Shown here: positions 1 through 7,743 of the stretch, piece by piece
Position numbering within the stretch: the stretch's first letter is position 1
Layout of the letters: each line of letters starts with the position of its first letter
The notes under the pieces: model-generated
Told to the model about the DNA's origin: nothing
Databases searched by the model: none
Seen by the model: only the letters and a program-made list of their open reading frames with translations
Program-made: the position numbers and the translations under genes
Assembly: GCA_000991645.1 (NCBI GenBank)
Contig: LBRX01000001.1
Location: 1-42,176 of the forward strand
Reading direction: 5' to 3'
Length of the DNA stretch: 42,176 nt
DNA from: Candidatus Moranbacteria bacterium GW2011_GWE2_36_40
Lineage (GTDB): Bacteria; Patescibacteriota; Minisyncoccia; Moranbacterales; GWC2-37-73

Positions 1-1
1 T

Positions 2-274
2 GCTTTTTTAAAAATTTTTTCTCGATCAAAAAAATCACTTTCTGCAAATAAAAACTCAAAAAAATATGCAGAAATTGTTTCAAAGATTAGGACATTGGCG
101 TTGTCATATGCAAGGTCTAGAAAAATGGACGGAATCATTATTGGGCATACTCATTGGCCGGAGTTGATGGATAATCCACATGGGGTAGCTTTTGCAAACT
201 CCGGAGATTGGATGGATAGTTGCTCTTACATTGTTGTTGGCGAAACTTTAAAGCTTGAATATTATAAAGAATAG
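2..274 (+). CDS. Metallophosphoesterase, C-terminal part (partial)
   Basis: The 5' end lies outside the window; about 90 codons remain, ending in TAG. The segment carries the motif GHTHWPE followed by FANSGDWMDSCSYIVV. This is the C-terminal metal-binding GH-x-H signature and the N-GDW-x-x-S/T-C strand typical of calcineurin-like phosphoesterases of the UDP-2,3-diacylglucosamine hydrolase (LpxH/LpxI-like) branch. Family knowledge: these enzymes bind two metal ions and hydrolyse phosphoesters or pyrophosphates. The true substrate cannot be read from this fragment, and a lipid A role would be doubtful in a CPR organism. The gene converges on the nrnA-like gene, with a repeat element between them. 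Confidence 0.75.
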   Translation, partial: AFLKIFSRSKKSLSANKNSKKYAEIVSKIRTLALSYARSRKMDGIIIGHTHWPELMDNPHGVAFANSGDWMDSCSYIVVGETLKLEYYKE

Positions 275-275
275 A

Positions 276-435
276 ATAAAAAATTTCTAATTTTTAATTT
301 CTAATTTCTAAACAATTTCCAATGACTTAATTTTTTGCTTCAAGCTTATCCTTTGAGGACAAAATGTTTTTAAAATTGAATCATTTGGACATTGAGTATT
401 GTTTGAAAATTGAAAAGTGTGAATTGAAAATTATT
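276..435. repeat. Heptad-array inverted repeat element, gene-less copy
   Basis: The left arm (276-316) is a series of degenerate 7-nt words such as aatttct/aattttt and ends in aaacaat. The right arm (398-435) starts attgtttg and is the imperfect reverse complement. About 80 nt of unique sequence lies between. The same ends bound the elements at 12508-12643 and 29225-29689. It fills the gap between two convergent genes, and the nrnA-like stop codon follows directly. Confidence 0.75.
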
Positions 436-1395
436 TTATATTATTTCCCAACCTGTTGGGGTTTCTATTATTTTTCCATGGATTTCAAAACCGGAAGCAA
501 GTTTGTGGCCGCCGCCACCGAAGAGGTGAGCAATTTCACTGACATCAACTCCTTTGTATTCTTCTGAGCGAAGGCTACCTTTGATTGTTCCATTGTCGCG
601 CTCGGAAAGTATTAGGGAAAATTTTGTGCCTGGGACAGTATTCAAGATGGATGCAACTTGGCCGATATCCTCAGTAGATGCGCTGCATTCCTCGATGTCT
701 TCTTTTGTTAAGACAGTCGTAATCAATCCATTAATCGGATTGATTTTTGCTTTTTCAAAAGCACGTCCCCAAAGTTTTAACGTCGAAAGTTTTTTGTTGG
801 CAAAAGTGGCTTCGATAATTTTAGAAACGGAAGCTCCTTTTTTCATGAGGTCAGAAGAAATTTCCATTACTCGGCTTGAGGTGTTGGCATGTTGAAAATT
901 GCCTGTGTCTGACAATATGCCGATCATTAAATATGTTGCGATGCTTTTAGAAATATGTGCATTTTGACTGATAAGATATTCATAAATAATTTCACAAGTT
1001 GAAGAACGCTTGGCATCAATAATAACAACATCAGCGGGAGTTGTGATGTCGGGATGATGATCGATGATGACGGTAGCAGTTTTTTCTGGTAGCTGTGGTA
1101 GAATATTTTGAAAACCACGCTCAACACTGTCGCAGCCTATGGCTGCATCATATTTTTTTAAATCTAAATGTTCTGGGATTTCAAATATTTGTTTTGTCAG
1201 CGTTTTTAAAAAAAGAGGTAATGGATCAACACAAGCAATGTTAGTTTCTTTCCCAATCATTTCTAAGTATTCCTTGAAAGCAAGAACACTTCCCGCAGTA
1301 TCTCCATCAGGACCTGAATGCGCAAAAAGCAGAATTTTTTTTGAATTCTTTATTATATATGAAAGAGTATTAAATTCTTTTTCGAAATTTTTCAT
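436..1395 (-). CDS. nrnA: DHH-family phosphoesterase (NrnA/oligoribonuclease-like)
   Basis: This 319-residue protein has the DHH-DHHA1 layout of bifunctional oligoribonuclease/pAp phosphatases. An N-terminal motif FAHSGPDGDTAGS (around residue 25) corresponds to the usual NPDGDAIGS, the signature VIIDHHPD lies near residue 110, and the C-terminal DHHA1 motif GGGGHKLASGFE near residue 295. Family role: cytoplasmic degradation of 2-5 nt RNA (nanoRNA) and, in some members, dephosphorylation of 3'-phosphoadenosine 5'-phosphate. The length is normal. It lies downstream of infB and the damaged rbfA in the common infB-rbfA-nrnA order. A hairpin at 1407-1430 sits just upstream of its ATG. The family assignment is firm; the exact substrate is inferred. 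Confidence 0.85.
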   Translation of the reverse strand: MKNFEKEFNTLSYIIKNSKKILLFAHSGPDGDTAGSVLAFKEYLEMIGKETNIACVDPLPLFLKTLTKQIFEIPEHLDLKKYDAAIGCDSVERGFQNILPQLPEKTATVIIDHHPDITTPADVVIIDAKRSSTCEIIYEYLISQNAHISKSIATYLMIGILSDTGNFQHANTSSRVMEISSDLMKKGASVSKIIEATFANKKLSTLKLWGRAFEKAKINPINGLITTVLTKEDIEECSASTEDIGQVASILNTVPGTKFSLILSERDNGTIKGSLRSEEYKGVDVSEIAHLFGGGGHKLASGFEIHGKIIETPTGWEII

Positions 1396-1406
1396 ATTCT
1401 ACAAAT

Positions 1407-1430
1407 AAATCCCCACGCTAATGGGGATTT
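1407..1430 (-). terminator. Hairpin between rbfA remnant and nrnA-like gene
   Basis: A perfect 8-bp stem (aaatcccc / ggggattt) with an 8-nt loop. On the minus strand it is followed by ttatttg. It could end the infB-rbfA transcript or structure the leader of the nrnA-like gene, whose ATG is only 11 nt away. Confidence 0.5.
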
Positions 1431-1457
1431 TAGGTGCTGAGAGTTTTAAGATGTATT

Positions 1458-1738
1458 TTAGATTTGAGCAAGAATTTTTTCTATTTTGTCAGCTTCTTCT
1501 TCGGTTGAATCTGAAACAAATTGCAAACGTGGAAGTGGACGCATTTTGAGTTTTTTGTTTAATGCTCCTTGAATAGAATATATTTCTTTGGCAAGTGTCT
1601 TCATCGCATAATCGGTATCCTTGAAAGGAAAAACGCTTATGGATACTCGAGTATATCGGTTAAACTGAGTTCTCTTTGAAATATTTCGCCAAGATGCTCC
1701 TTGAAGAGCTTATTAAGTTTTGTGATGCGTTCAGACAT
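1458..1738 (-). pseudogene. rbfA: Ribosome-binding factor A, internally deleted and frameshifted
   Basis: An ATG at 1738 opens a frame reading MSERITKLNKLFKEHLGEIF followed by QRELSLTDI and then a stop after EYP. In another frame the protein continues as YTRVSISVFPF and runs through ALNKKLKMRPLPRLQF to a TAA at 1458. Both halves match RbfA, the KH-fold 16S rRNA maturation factor, and the gene sits directly after infB as usual. Between QREL and YTRVSIS an intact RbfA has roughly 15 more residues (the strand with the TVxxVxxS pattern), so the gene has lost a short stretch and its frame. The span of 281 nt is not a multiple of three. A sequencing or assembly error is possible; if the change is real the gene is dead or needs frameshifting. 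Confidence 0.75.
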
Positions 1739-1741
1739 ATA

Positions 1742-1846
1742 TTAGTTTATAATGTTCATAAAGTTTGTAAGGTTCTTAAAGTCATAAGGTTATAAAGAAT
1801 TTTGTATTTACTTTAAAAACTTTCAACTTTATAACTTTACAAACTA
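1742..1846. repeat. Iterated-word inverted repeat downstream of infB
   Basis: The left arm holds degenerate words (gttcataaa, gtttgtaag, gttcttaaa, gttataaag) with a period of 8-9 nt. The right arm (1812-1846) holds complementary words (aactttc, aacttta, taacttt, acaaact). The arm overlaps the infB stop codon. It belongs to the same broad class as the heptad arrays but with a different vocabulary. Confidence 0.6.
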
Positions 1847-3625
1847 CAACGTTCGTTTCTTTTCTTCTTCTGTAAATGCAAGAAGAGTGTCACCTTCTTT
1901 AATCTTTGTGTCACCTTCAAAAACTATTCCACATTCATTTCCTTTTCCAACTTCGGCAGTTACTTTCTTGTCTTGTTGAAGTTGTTCAAGCTTTCCTTTG
2001 CCGATGATTTCTCCATCGCGACGAATTTCAATCTGAGCACCTTTGATGATTTTTCCATCAGTAACTCTTCCTCCGACGATCATGTCGCGTTTTCCAGTCT
2101 TGAAAATTGCCAAAACATTAACCATCCCTAAATCAGTTCTAACAATTTCGGGTGGCAACATTTCTATTACCATTTTTTTAACTTCCTCAACAAGTTCGTA
2201 AATGATTTTGAATGTTTTTATTTTTACATCGCTTGCTTCAGCTAATCTTTTTGCTACAGGAGTTATCTCAACATTAAAACCTAGAACCAATGCTTGTGAT
2301 GGTGTGGCAGTTTTTATGTCTGATTCTGTAATATTTCCAACTTCACTATCGATGATGTTGATGATAACCTCATCAGTTTTGATGGTGGAAATGATTTGCT
2401 CAATGGCTTCAAGCGAACCTTGAACATCTGATTTCAAGATCAAATTAAGTTTTTGAATCTTGTCTTCTTCCATTATGCGCATTAGCTTTTGGGAGGTCAC
2501 TTTTTCTTTTCGTTCAATCAATCCGCCAGAAAATTCTTTTGATTTTAGTCTGGCAATAGATTTTCCGCTTACAACCTGGAGCACATCATTGGTGTTTGGA
2601 GTGCTGTTTAATCCCATTACGGTTACTGGAGTTGATGGTCCAGCTGAAAGTAAATTTCTTCCTGTGAAATCCTCAATTTTTCTAATACGCCCATAGGCTG
2701 TCCCTGCTGTAACATCTTGGCCAACTTTTAATGTTCCTGTCTTGACTAAAATTGTTGCCACGGGTCCTTTTTGTGGGTCAAGATTTGATTCAAGCACAAT
2801 CGCAAATCCATCTCTTTTGTCGTCAGCTTTGAAATCTTCAACTTCTGCCACAAGTAAAATGTTTTCAAGCAAATCTTCAATGCCAATATTTTGTTTGGCA
2901 CTTATTTCTGTTGCCATCACATCTCCACCCCATTGTTCAATTATAATTCCATTGTCAGCCAATTCTTGTTTGACTCTTTGTGGGTTCGCATCAGCCTTGT
3001 CTATTTTATTGATTGCTACAACGGTAGGAATCTTCTTTTCTTTGAGATATTCAATAACTTCTTTGGTTTGTGGACGAACTCCATCATCAGCAGCAACAAC
3101 CAATACGGCGATATCTGCGATGCTAACACCTCGTTCTCTCATTCCAGAAAATGCTTCATGTCCTGGGGTGTCAATGAATGTTATGAGTTGACCTTTCTTT
3201 TTTACTTGATAGGCACTGATGTGCTGAGTGATTCCGCCAGCTTCCTTGGCAGCCACGCTGGCTTTGCGAATTGTGTCGAGCAAAGTTGTCTTGCCATGGT
3301 CAACGTGACCAAGAATAGTTACAACTGCTGGGCGAGAGCGAAGATTTTTGCCGGACTCTTTTTCTTTTTTGCAAATTTCAATCAGTTTTTCAACAGTGAT
3401 TGTTTCACTGTCTAAAACAACAAGATCTGCTTCTGTTTCAAAGCCAAGATCCTGAGCGATAATAGTAGCCGTGTCAAAATCAATTTCTTCGTTGATGGTG
3501 GCAAGAATGTTGTTTTTGAGAAGCTCTGTGATCACTTGAGAAACAGGCAACGCCAAAAGCTCACTAAATTTCTTTACAGTGATGCTTGTTGGAACTTTTA
3601 TAATTTTTTTTACTTCTTCAGTCAT
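1844..3625 (-). CDS. infB: Translation initiation factor IF-2
   Basis: This 593-residue protein is a compact IF-2 without the long variable N-terminus found in Proteobacteria. An IF2_N-type helical domain (residues 10-50) precedes the GTPase domain, which has G1 GHVDHGKTTLLD (around 106), G3 DTPGHEAFS (around 153), G4 NKID (around 207) and then domains II, III and IV. Role: GTP-dependent placement of initiator fMet-tRNA on the 30S subunit and subunit joining. The ATG at 3625 follows the sequence aacagggtaa, whose aggg is the probable ribosome-binding site. That site lies in one arm of a long inverted repeat (3628-3773), so translation may be controlled by leader structure. It heads the infB-rbfA-nrnA group. 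Confidence 0.97.
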   Translation of the reverse strand: MTEEVKKIIKVPTSITVKKFSELLALPVSQVITELLKNNILATINEEIDFDTATIIAQDLGFETEADLVVLDSETITVEKLIEICKKEKESGKNLRSRPAVVTILGHVDHGKTTLLDTIRKASVAAKEAGGITQHISAYQVKKKGQLITFIDTPGHEAFSGMRERGVSIADIAVLVVAADDGVRPQTKEVIEYLKEKKIPTVVAINKIDKADANPQRVKQELADNGIIIEQWGGDVMATEISAKQNIGIEDLLENILLVAEVEDFKADDKRDGFAIVLESNLDPQKGPVATILVKTGTLKVGQDVTAGTAYGRIRKIEDFTGRNLLSAGPSTPVTVMGLNSTPNTNDVLQVVSGKSIARLKSKEFSGGLIERKEKVTSQKLMRIMEEDKIQKLNLILKSDVQGSLEAIEQIISTIKTDEVIINIIDSEVGNITESDIKTATPSQALVLGFNVEITPVAKRLAEASDVKIKTFKIIYELVEEVKKMVIEMLPPEIVRTDLGMVNVLAIFKTGKRDMIVGGRVTDGKIIKGAQIEIRRDGEIIGKGKLEQLQQDKKVTAEVGKGNECGIVFEGDTKIKEGDTLLAFTEEEKKRTL

Positions 3626-3627
3626 TT

Positions 3628-3773
3628 ACCCTGTTAAATAAGATTTGAACCCTATAAATATAGAGCTTAAAATTATTGTATTATTTTTTTATTACGTTTA
3701 CCATGTCATCCGAACGTATTGTTCAAATCTTAATTTTTTAAAATTACTATTTTAAAAAATTATTTAACAGGGT
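3628..3773 (-). promoter_or_regulatory. infB leader hairpin that can sequester the ribosome-binding site
   Basis: In the infB mRNA, accctgttaaata (3773-3761) pairs perfectly with tatttaacagggt (3640-3628). Inside it, taagatttgaac (3732-3721) pairs with gttcaaatctt (3650-3640). The two helices are properly nested, separated by a 28-nt bulge on the 5' side and a loop of about 70 nt. The 3' arm contains the aggg ribosome-binding site and ends 2 nt before the ATG. The pairing is seen directly; the regulatory role is inferred. Confidence 0.6.
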
Positions 3774-3797
3774 GAATATGTTGAATATTTTATAAGC

Positions 3798-4301
3798 TTA
3801 AATTTTGCTTGGTTTTATTGTTACAGCGGCTTTGATGGCAGCCTTTTCCTCCTCCGTTAGTGTATATTTTTCTGAGGCTCCTTTCGTAATTGGTTTTGAA
3901 TAAATGCGAGTACCTTCTCTGGTGTGAAGAGAAGAAATTGTTATGCCGCAGTCTTTGCCATCCAAAAGGGCAATTGCAAAACTTTGATCCCCGCCAATAT
4001 CCTTAAACGGGTTAAATCGAACTATGCCAACCTTGTGGATGCTGCGCTGAGAAAGATTGTGAATCTTGTTTGAAATCTCAAAAAGTTCTTGAATTTCTTT
4101 GTCTATGGCTGAAATTTCTTCCGTATGTGCTAAAAGAATTGATTCCAAGTCTACTGCTTTTTTGCCTGAAAAAAGGATCCCCAAATTTTTTTGCGTTGAA
4201 TTTAGTTTGATAGCTGTCCAAATTCCGATAATTAGGCTTAATACTGCCAAGAAAATGCCAATAATTGCAAAATAAAAAGGAAATTGATCTGTTGATATCA
4301 T
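3798..4301 (-). CDS. DUF4446 family membrane-anchored protein
   Basis: A 167-residue protein starting at the ATG at 4301 (MISTDQFPFYFAII). One transmembrane helix (residues 8-32) is followed by a probable coiled coil (residues 50-90) and the conserved DUF4446 core FNPFKDIGGDQSFAIALLD, then ITISSLHTREGTRIYSKPI. The family is common in Firmicutes and CPR genomes, and its biochemical role is unknown. An upstream in-frame extension to 4505 is Arg/Ser-rich and comes from the GC-richer non-coding DNA next to tRNA-Ser, so the internal ATG, placed directly before the hydrophobic helix, was chosen. No strong Shine-Dalgarno is visible. It precedes infB on the same strand. Confidence 0.85.
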   Translation of the reverse strand: MISTDQFPFYFAIIGIFLAVLSLIIGIWTAIKLNSTQKNLGILFSGKKAVDLESILLAHTEEISAIDKEIQELFEISNKIHNLSQRSIHKVGIVRFNPFKDIGGDQSFAIALLDGKDCGITISSLHTREGTRIYSKPITKGASEKYTLTEEEKAAIKAAVTIKPSKI

Positions 4302-4371
4302 AAAACAAGCATATTTAATGGATACGTTGAACAGTGTATCATTATTTTTGCTGTATGTAAAGAAAAAACGC

Positions 4372-4390
4372 TTGCGGAGGAGGGGAGATT
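4372..4390 (-). repeat. Partial copy of the tRNA-Ser 3' end
   Basis: A 19-nt segment (ttgcggaggaggggagatt) matches the 3' tail and T-stem region of the tRNA-Ser gene at 4582-4600 with two mismatches, in the same orientation. About 190 nt lie between the copies: GC-richer sequence with two perfect hairpins, 4439-4459 (9-bp stem ttgaaaacc) and 4471-4490 (8-bp stem cggaaaac). The layout resembles attachment-site direct repeats at a tRNA end, but no integrase gene lies between them. The 4302-4584 gap holds no convincing gene. Confidence 0.45.
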
Positions 4391-4584
4391 CCTTCTCGCT
4401 CCGACTCGAAGTGCTGAGCTGTCGTGCTAATGCACTCCTTGAAAACCCACGGTTTTCAAACTTTCCTTCACGGAAAACTAACGTTTTCCGACCCTTTCCC
4501 AACAACTCATTGTTTTACACACAGAATGCTCGTATTCCTCGCATCCTACTCGCGCCCTTCGAATCTCTTTATTATAAATTTTTG

Positions 4585-4669
4585 CGGAAGAGGTGAGATT
4601 TGAACTCACGAGGAGTTGCCCCCTGCATCTTTTCGAGAGATGTGCCTTCAACCACTCGGCCACTCTTCC
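4585..4669 (-). tRNA. tRNA-Ser(CGA)
   Basis: The minus strand reads GGAAGAGTGGCCGAGTGG from the 5' end, with acceptor pair GGAAGAG/CTCTTCC and discriminator G. The anticodon arm CATCT-CTCGAAA-AGATG gives anticodon CGA (codon UCG). A long class II variable arm (GGGGGCAACTCC) and a T-arm GTGAG-TTCAAAT-CTCAC follow, as expected for serine. CCA is not encoded. It lies upstream of DUF4446 and infB on the same strand. Confidence 0.95.
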
Positions 4670-4685
4670 AATTTTACTTTAATTT

Positions 4686-4727
4686 CGCCCTGTCATTCGA
4701 CAGGGCGCCACGTCGGATGACGTGGCG
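4686..4727. repeat. Two abutting perfect hairpins
   Basis: Stem 1 is cgccctgtc/gacagggcg with a 4-nt loop and stem 2 is cgccacgtc/gacgtggcg with a 4-nt loop. The two share the central cg. The stretch is GC-rich against an AT-rich background and resembles REP-like paired palindromes. It sits just upstream of tRNA-Ser. Confidence 0.6.
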
Positions 4728-4762
4728 AGTGCGGCGCATTCGACCGAGCTCTGCCAATCCTC

Positions 4763-4872
4763 CATATCATATATCATATAACATATAGCATAAAACATAA
4801 AATTTATAGTTTGTAATTTTGAACAATGTCGAGAGTATTTTTTGTTATATACTATATGTTGCATGTTGTATG
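4763..4872. repeat. Heptad-array inverted repeat (catatat vocabulary)
   Basis: The left array reads atatcat-atatcat-ataacat-atagcat-aaaacat and the right array tgttata-tactata-tgttgca-tgttgta, each in 7-nt steps and mutually complementary in composition. About 40 nt separate them. The same word family recurs at 33060-33149. Confidence 0.65.
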
Positions 4873-4882
4873 GAATAGCATT

Positions 4883-4910
4883 TTGTTTTTTTGTGTTTTT
4901 GTTGTAAAAT
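4883..4910 (+). promoter_or_regulatory. Candidate sigma-70-type promoter for the methyltransferase gene
   Basis: TTGTTT (4883-4888), a 16-nt spacer and TAAAAT (4905-4910) lie 31 nt before the ATG. The match is moderate in T-rich DNA. Confidence 0.35.
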
Positions 4911-4940
4911 AAAGAAGTTCAATATTATAAAGCTTATTTT

Positions 4941-5492
4941 ATGGAAGAATCTAAAAACATTACTGGAAAGTTTCTTGATCCCGATGCAATTATTTCACAA
5001 CTTGGAGTTGAATTTGGAAGTGTTGTCGCGGATTTCGGTTGTGGTCCTGGATATTTTTCGATTCCTTTTGCAAAAAAAATAGGTGCGGATGGAAAGTTAT
5101 ATGCTTTGGATATTTTGCCACAAGCCCTTGAAACTGTGGTAGCAAAAGCGAAAAGCTTGGGGTTTGTTAATATTATTACAACAAGAGCGAATTTGGAAAA
5201 AGAACATGGATCAAAATTGGAAGACAACTCTGTTGACTGGATTGTGTTGAAGGATATTTTGTTTCAAAATCAAAAAAAAGATATTATACTTAAAGAAGCT
5301 TTTAGAATATTGAAGGTGGGTGGAAAAATTATTGTAATTGAATGGAAAAAGGATGATTCTCCAGTTGGTCCAGAAAAAGAAATAAGGATTTCCCAAGAGG
5401 ATCTTGAGAGATTGTTTGCACAGCAAAAATTTGTTATTGAAAAGAATATAGAGGCTGGCGATTATCACTATGCTTTTGTTGCAGTAAAATAG
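4941..5492 (+). CDS. Class I SAM-dependent methyltransferase
   Basis: A 183-residue protein with a Rossmann-fold methyltransferase core. Motif I is VVADFGCGPGYFSIPFA (residues 29-45), the acidic end of strand 2 is LYALDI (residue ~57), and the post-II region NSVDWIVLKDIL leads to a motif III-like LKVGGKIIVIEWK. This is the Methyltransf_11/UbiE-type pattern. The substrate is unknown; small CPR members of this type could act on quinone-like, lipid, tRNA or metalloid substrates. The ATG at 4941 has no clear Shine-Dalgarno. The orphan solute-binding lipoprotein gene starts 26 nt downstream, so co-transcription is likely. Confidence 0.8.
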   Translation: MEESKNITGKFLDPDAIISQLGVEFGSVVADFGCGPGYFSIPFAKKIGADGKLYALDILPQALETVVAKAKSLGFVNIITTRANLEKEHGSKLEDNSVDWIVLKDILFQNQKKDIILKEAFRILKVGGKIIVIEWKKDDSPVGPEKEIRISQEDLERLFAQQKFVIEKNIEAGDYHYAFVAVK

Positions 5493-5518
5493 AAACGTGA
5501 AATTACAAAAAAATATAT

Positions 5519-6979
5519 ATGGAAAAAATAAAAAAAATATTTAAAAATAAAGGTAAGATTGCATTGGCATTGCTTATGATTGCCGCAATCCCGCTTCTTT
5601 CTGGTTGTGGAACATCAACTTCAAGTGGATATGTTGTTAATCTGGAAATATGGGGTCCATTTGATGACTCACTTGTTTATTCTGAAATAATAAATCAATA
5701 CAAACAAGTAAATCCATATGCTGGAGAAATAAAATATAGAAAGTTTTCTCAGGATACATATAAACAAGAACTCATTGATGCGCTTGCATCAGGTCAAGGG
5801 CCAGACATTTTTTTGATTAGCAATGGTTGGTTTCCGTCTTTTCAAAACAAGCTTGAACCAGCACCGACGCCACTGATGAGCGAACAGGACATGAAAAGCA
5901 ATTTTCCAGATGTTGTTAGTGGGGATTTTATGGATGAAGGAAAGGTTTATGCAACTCCTTTGAGCGTTGACTCAGTGCAACTTTACTACAATAAAGATAT
6001 GTTTAATGCTGCAGGTATAGCAACTCCGCCAAAAAATTGGTTTGAATTTCAATCAGCTGTACAGAAACTCACACGATTGAATATGAATGGAGGGTTTGAT
6101 GTTTCAGGTGCTGCGATAGGAACGGGAAATAATATTAACAGAGCATCTGACTTGCTAAGTCTTTTGATGCTTCAAAATGGAGTTGATTTGCCAATGAAAA
6201 AGGGAGCTGTTGTAAAAATTGACGAAGGAGTTGTTGGTAGTGATGGTAATGTGACACAAGCGGGTGAAAGCGCACTTGGATTTTATACTCAATTTGCAAG
6301 GCTTAACACTGCTTCAAATACTAGAAATCCTTTTTATACATGGAATTCTCGAAATCATAATTCGATAGACGCCTTCTCTGAGGGAACTGTCGCTATGATG
6401 TTTAATTATTCATGGAAAATGGCAGAAATTGAAAGTAAAAATCCAAAATTAAATTTTGCAGTAGCGAGTGTGCCTCAAGCAAAAATGGATAGGCCCGTGA
6501 CATACGCAAATTATTGGGGATACGCAGTTGCACGTAATAAGGTTACTCCATCTACTAGTGTTGGAGGACAGCCGATGGCAGTTCCTGTTACAAATGAAAT
6601 GAGAACTCATGAAGCTTGGCAGTTTTTGAGATTTTTAACATTAAAAAATTCTGGGACAATAACTCTTTATAATGCTATTACAAAAAATAGCAAAGAATTC
6701 CCAGTAAATTTTGATCCAGCGGCTGACTATTTGAAAAAAACACAACAACCAGCAGCGCGAAGAGATATTATTGAGTCACAAAAAACAGATTCAAATTTGG
6801 GTCCATTTGCTGCTGGAAATCTTATTGCGAAACATTGGTATCAGCCTGACCCTGATGCAATTGATAAAATTTTTGTTGATATGATAGAATCAGTTAATCG
6901 TGGCGATGTTAGTTTGCATGATGCATTGGTGTTGGCCAGAAATCGCATCAGTTATGCTAGTGGTGGTTCTATAAGATAG
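5519..6979 (+). CDS. Extracellular solute-binding lipoprotein (family 1 type)
   Basis: A 486-residue protein with a lipoprotein signal: a basic N-terminus, a hydrophobic stretch (residues 13-28) and the lipobox LLSGC. The mature part has the family 1 solute-binding pattern: LEIWGPFDD, YKQVNPYAGEIKYRKFSQ, ALASGQGPDIFLIS, YATPLSVDSVQLYYNKDMF and later FSEGTVAMMFNYSW. Family role: outer-surface binding of oligosaccharides or similar solutes for ABC import. No permease or ATPase gene accompanies it, and the next genes encode pilin-like and secretion components 9-22 nt downstream. It may therefore serve an unlinked transporter or act as a surface receptor in the apparatus locus (inference). Confidence 0.85.
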   Translation: MEKIKKIFKNKGKIALALLMIAAIPLLSGCGTSTSSGYVVNLEIWGPFDDSLVYSEIINQYKQVNPYAGEIKYRKFSQDTYKQELIDALASGQGPDIFLISNGWFPSFQNKLEPAPTPLMSEQDMKSNFPDVVSGDFMDEGKVYATPLSVDSVQLYYNKDMFNAAGIATPPKNWFEFQSAVQKLTRLNMNGGFDVSGAAIGTGNNINRASDLLSLLMLQNGVDLPMKKGAVVKIDEGVVGSDGNVTQAGESALGFYTQFARLNTASNTRNPFYTWNSRNHNSIDAFSEGTVAMMFNYSWKMAEIESKNPKLNFAVASVPQAKMDRPVTYANYWGYAVARNKVTPSTSVGGQPMAVPVTNEMRTHEAWQFLRFLTLKNSGTITLYNAITKNSKEFPVNFDPAADYLKKTQQPAARRDIIESQKTDSNLGPFAAGNLIAKHWYQPDPDAIDKIFVDMIESVNRGDVSLHDALVLARNRISYASGGSIR

Positions 6980-7000
6980 CTTTAATATTTGGATAAATAT

Positions 7001-7714
7001 ATGAAATTAGTAAGGTTGTTGTTGCTATCTGTTTGTGCGTTTATTTTTGTTGGAGTGAGCAATACTAATGCAAGTGTTGATTTTAATTGTTATTGCAACA
7101 ATGGAAGTGTTATTCCAGCGTATTATCCAATTTTAAAAAAAATTAACACTGCTGATTTTGATAGTTGTCATCAAGAGTGTGCAAATTTGAGTGCGAAATA
7201 TTTTAGTTTTTCCACGGTTTCTCATGCTGGAGTAACAAGAGTTACTAAGGGTATTGCTACACAATCAACTGCAGTAAATGCAACACCAAGCGTTGGTTCA
7301 ACAGCTCAAATCACAAACGATATTATTCCAGGGACTCTTACTGAAAATACTGGAATCATAAGATGTGGAAGAGCGGGACAGAGCATGTGTACTCTTTGTG
7401 ATTTGATTGCTGGGATGAATAGAATTATTAAATATTTGATGAAACTTGCGATAGGTGTTGCTCTTTTGGCAATGACAATTGGTGGTGCAATGTACATCAT
7501 TTCAGCAGGAGATAAGGGACTTATTGATAAGGCTAAGGGTGCCATAACAAATGCTGCTTGGGGTTTCGTGATTATTTTTGCTGGATTTTTGATCATCAAC
7601 ACTACAATCAGTTACCTTGGCGCAAAAACAGATGAAAAAACAGGGGAATCAACATTTGGAATGAACATTACAAGTTGGGGACAGTTTGATTGCAATGCAA
7701 ACCCAAACAGATAA
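7001..7714 (+). CDS. VirB2/TrbC-like pilin family membrane protein 1
   Basis: The ATG at 7001 was preferred over a TTG 12 nt earlier because the signal peptide (MKLVRLLLLSVCAFIFVGVS) begins there. The protein has 237 residues. A Cys-containing exported segment (CYCNN, SCHQECANL, CGRAGQSMCTLC) is followed by two transmembrane helices joined by a short charged loop, IISAGDKGLIDKAKGAI. That hydrophobic-AGDxxxxxxAK-hydrophobic pattern is the hallmark of the T4SS pilin/TrbC-VirB2-like families abundant in CPR genomes. Six cysteines cluster just before the first membrane helix or in the N-terminal part and may form disulfides. Probable role: a pilus or channel subunit of locus 1. Confidence 0.75.
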   Translation: MKLVRLLLLSVCAFIFVGVSNTNASVDFNCYCNNGSVIPAYYPILKKINTADFDSCHQECANLSAKYFSFSTVSHAGVTRVTKGIATQSTAVNATPSVGSTAQITNDIIPGTLTENTGIIRCGRAGQSMCTLCDLIAGMNRIIKYLMKLAIGVALLAMTIGGAMYIISAGDKGLIDKAKGAITNAAWGFVIIFAGFLIINTTISYLGAKTDEKTGESTFGMNITSWGQFDCNANPNR

Positions 7715-7743
7715 ATCAAGTTAAAAATATTTTTAAAAATAAA

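Noticed and set aside
3774..3797. Short peptide ORF after the third leader copy (atgttgaatattttataa)
   Set aside because: Only five codons, on the strand opposite to infB, with nothing to support expression.
4302..4505. N-terminal extension of the DUF4446 protein
   Set aside because: It is Arg/Ser-rich, derives from GC-richer hairpin DNA beside tRNA-Ser, and the family starts at the membrane helix.
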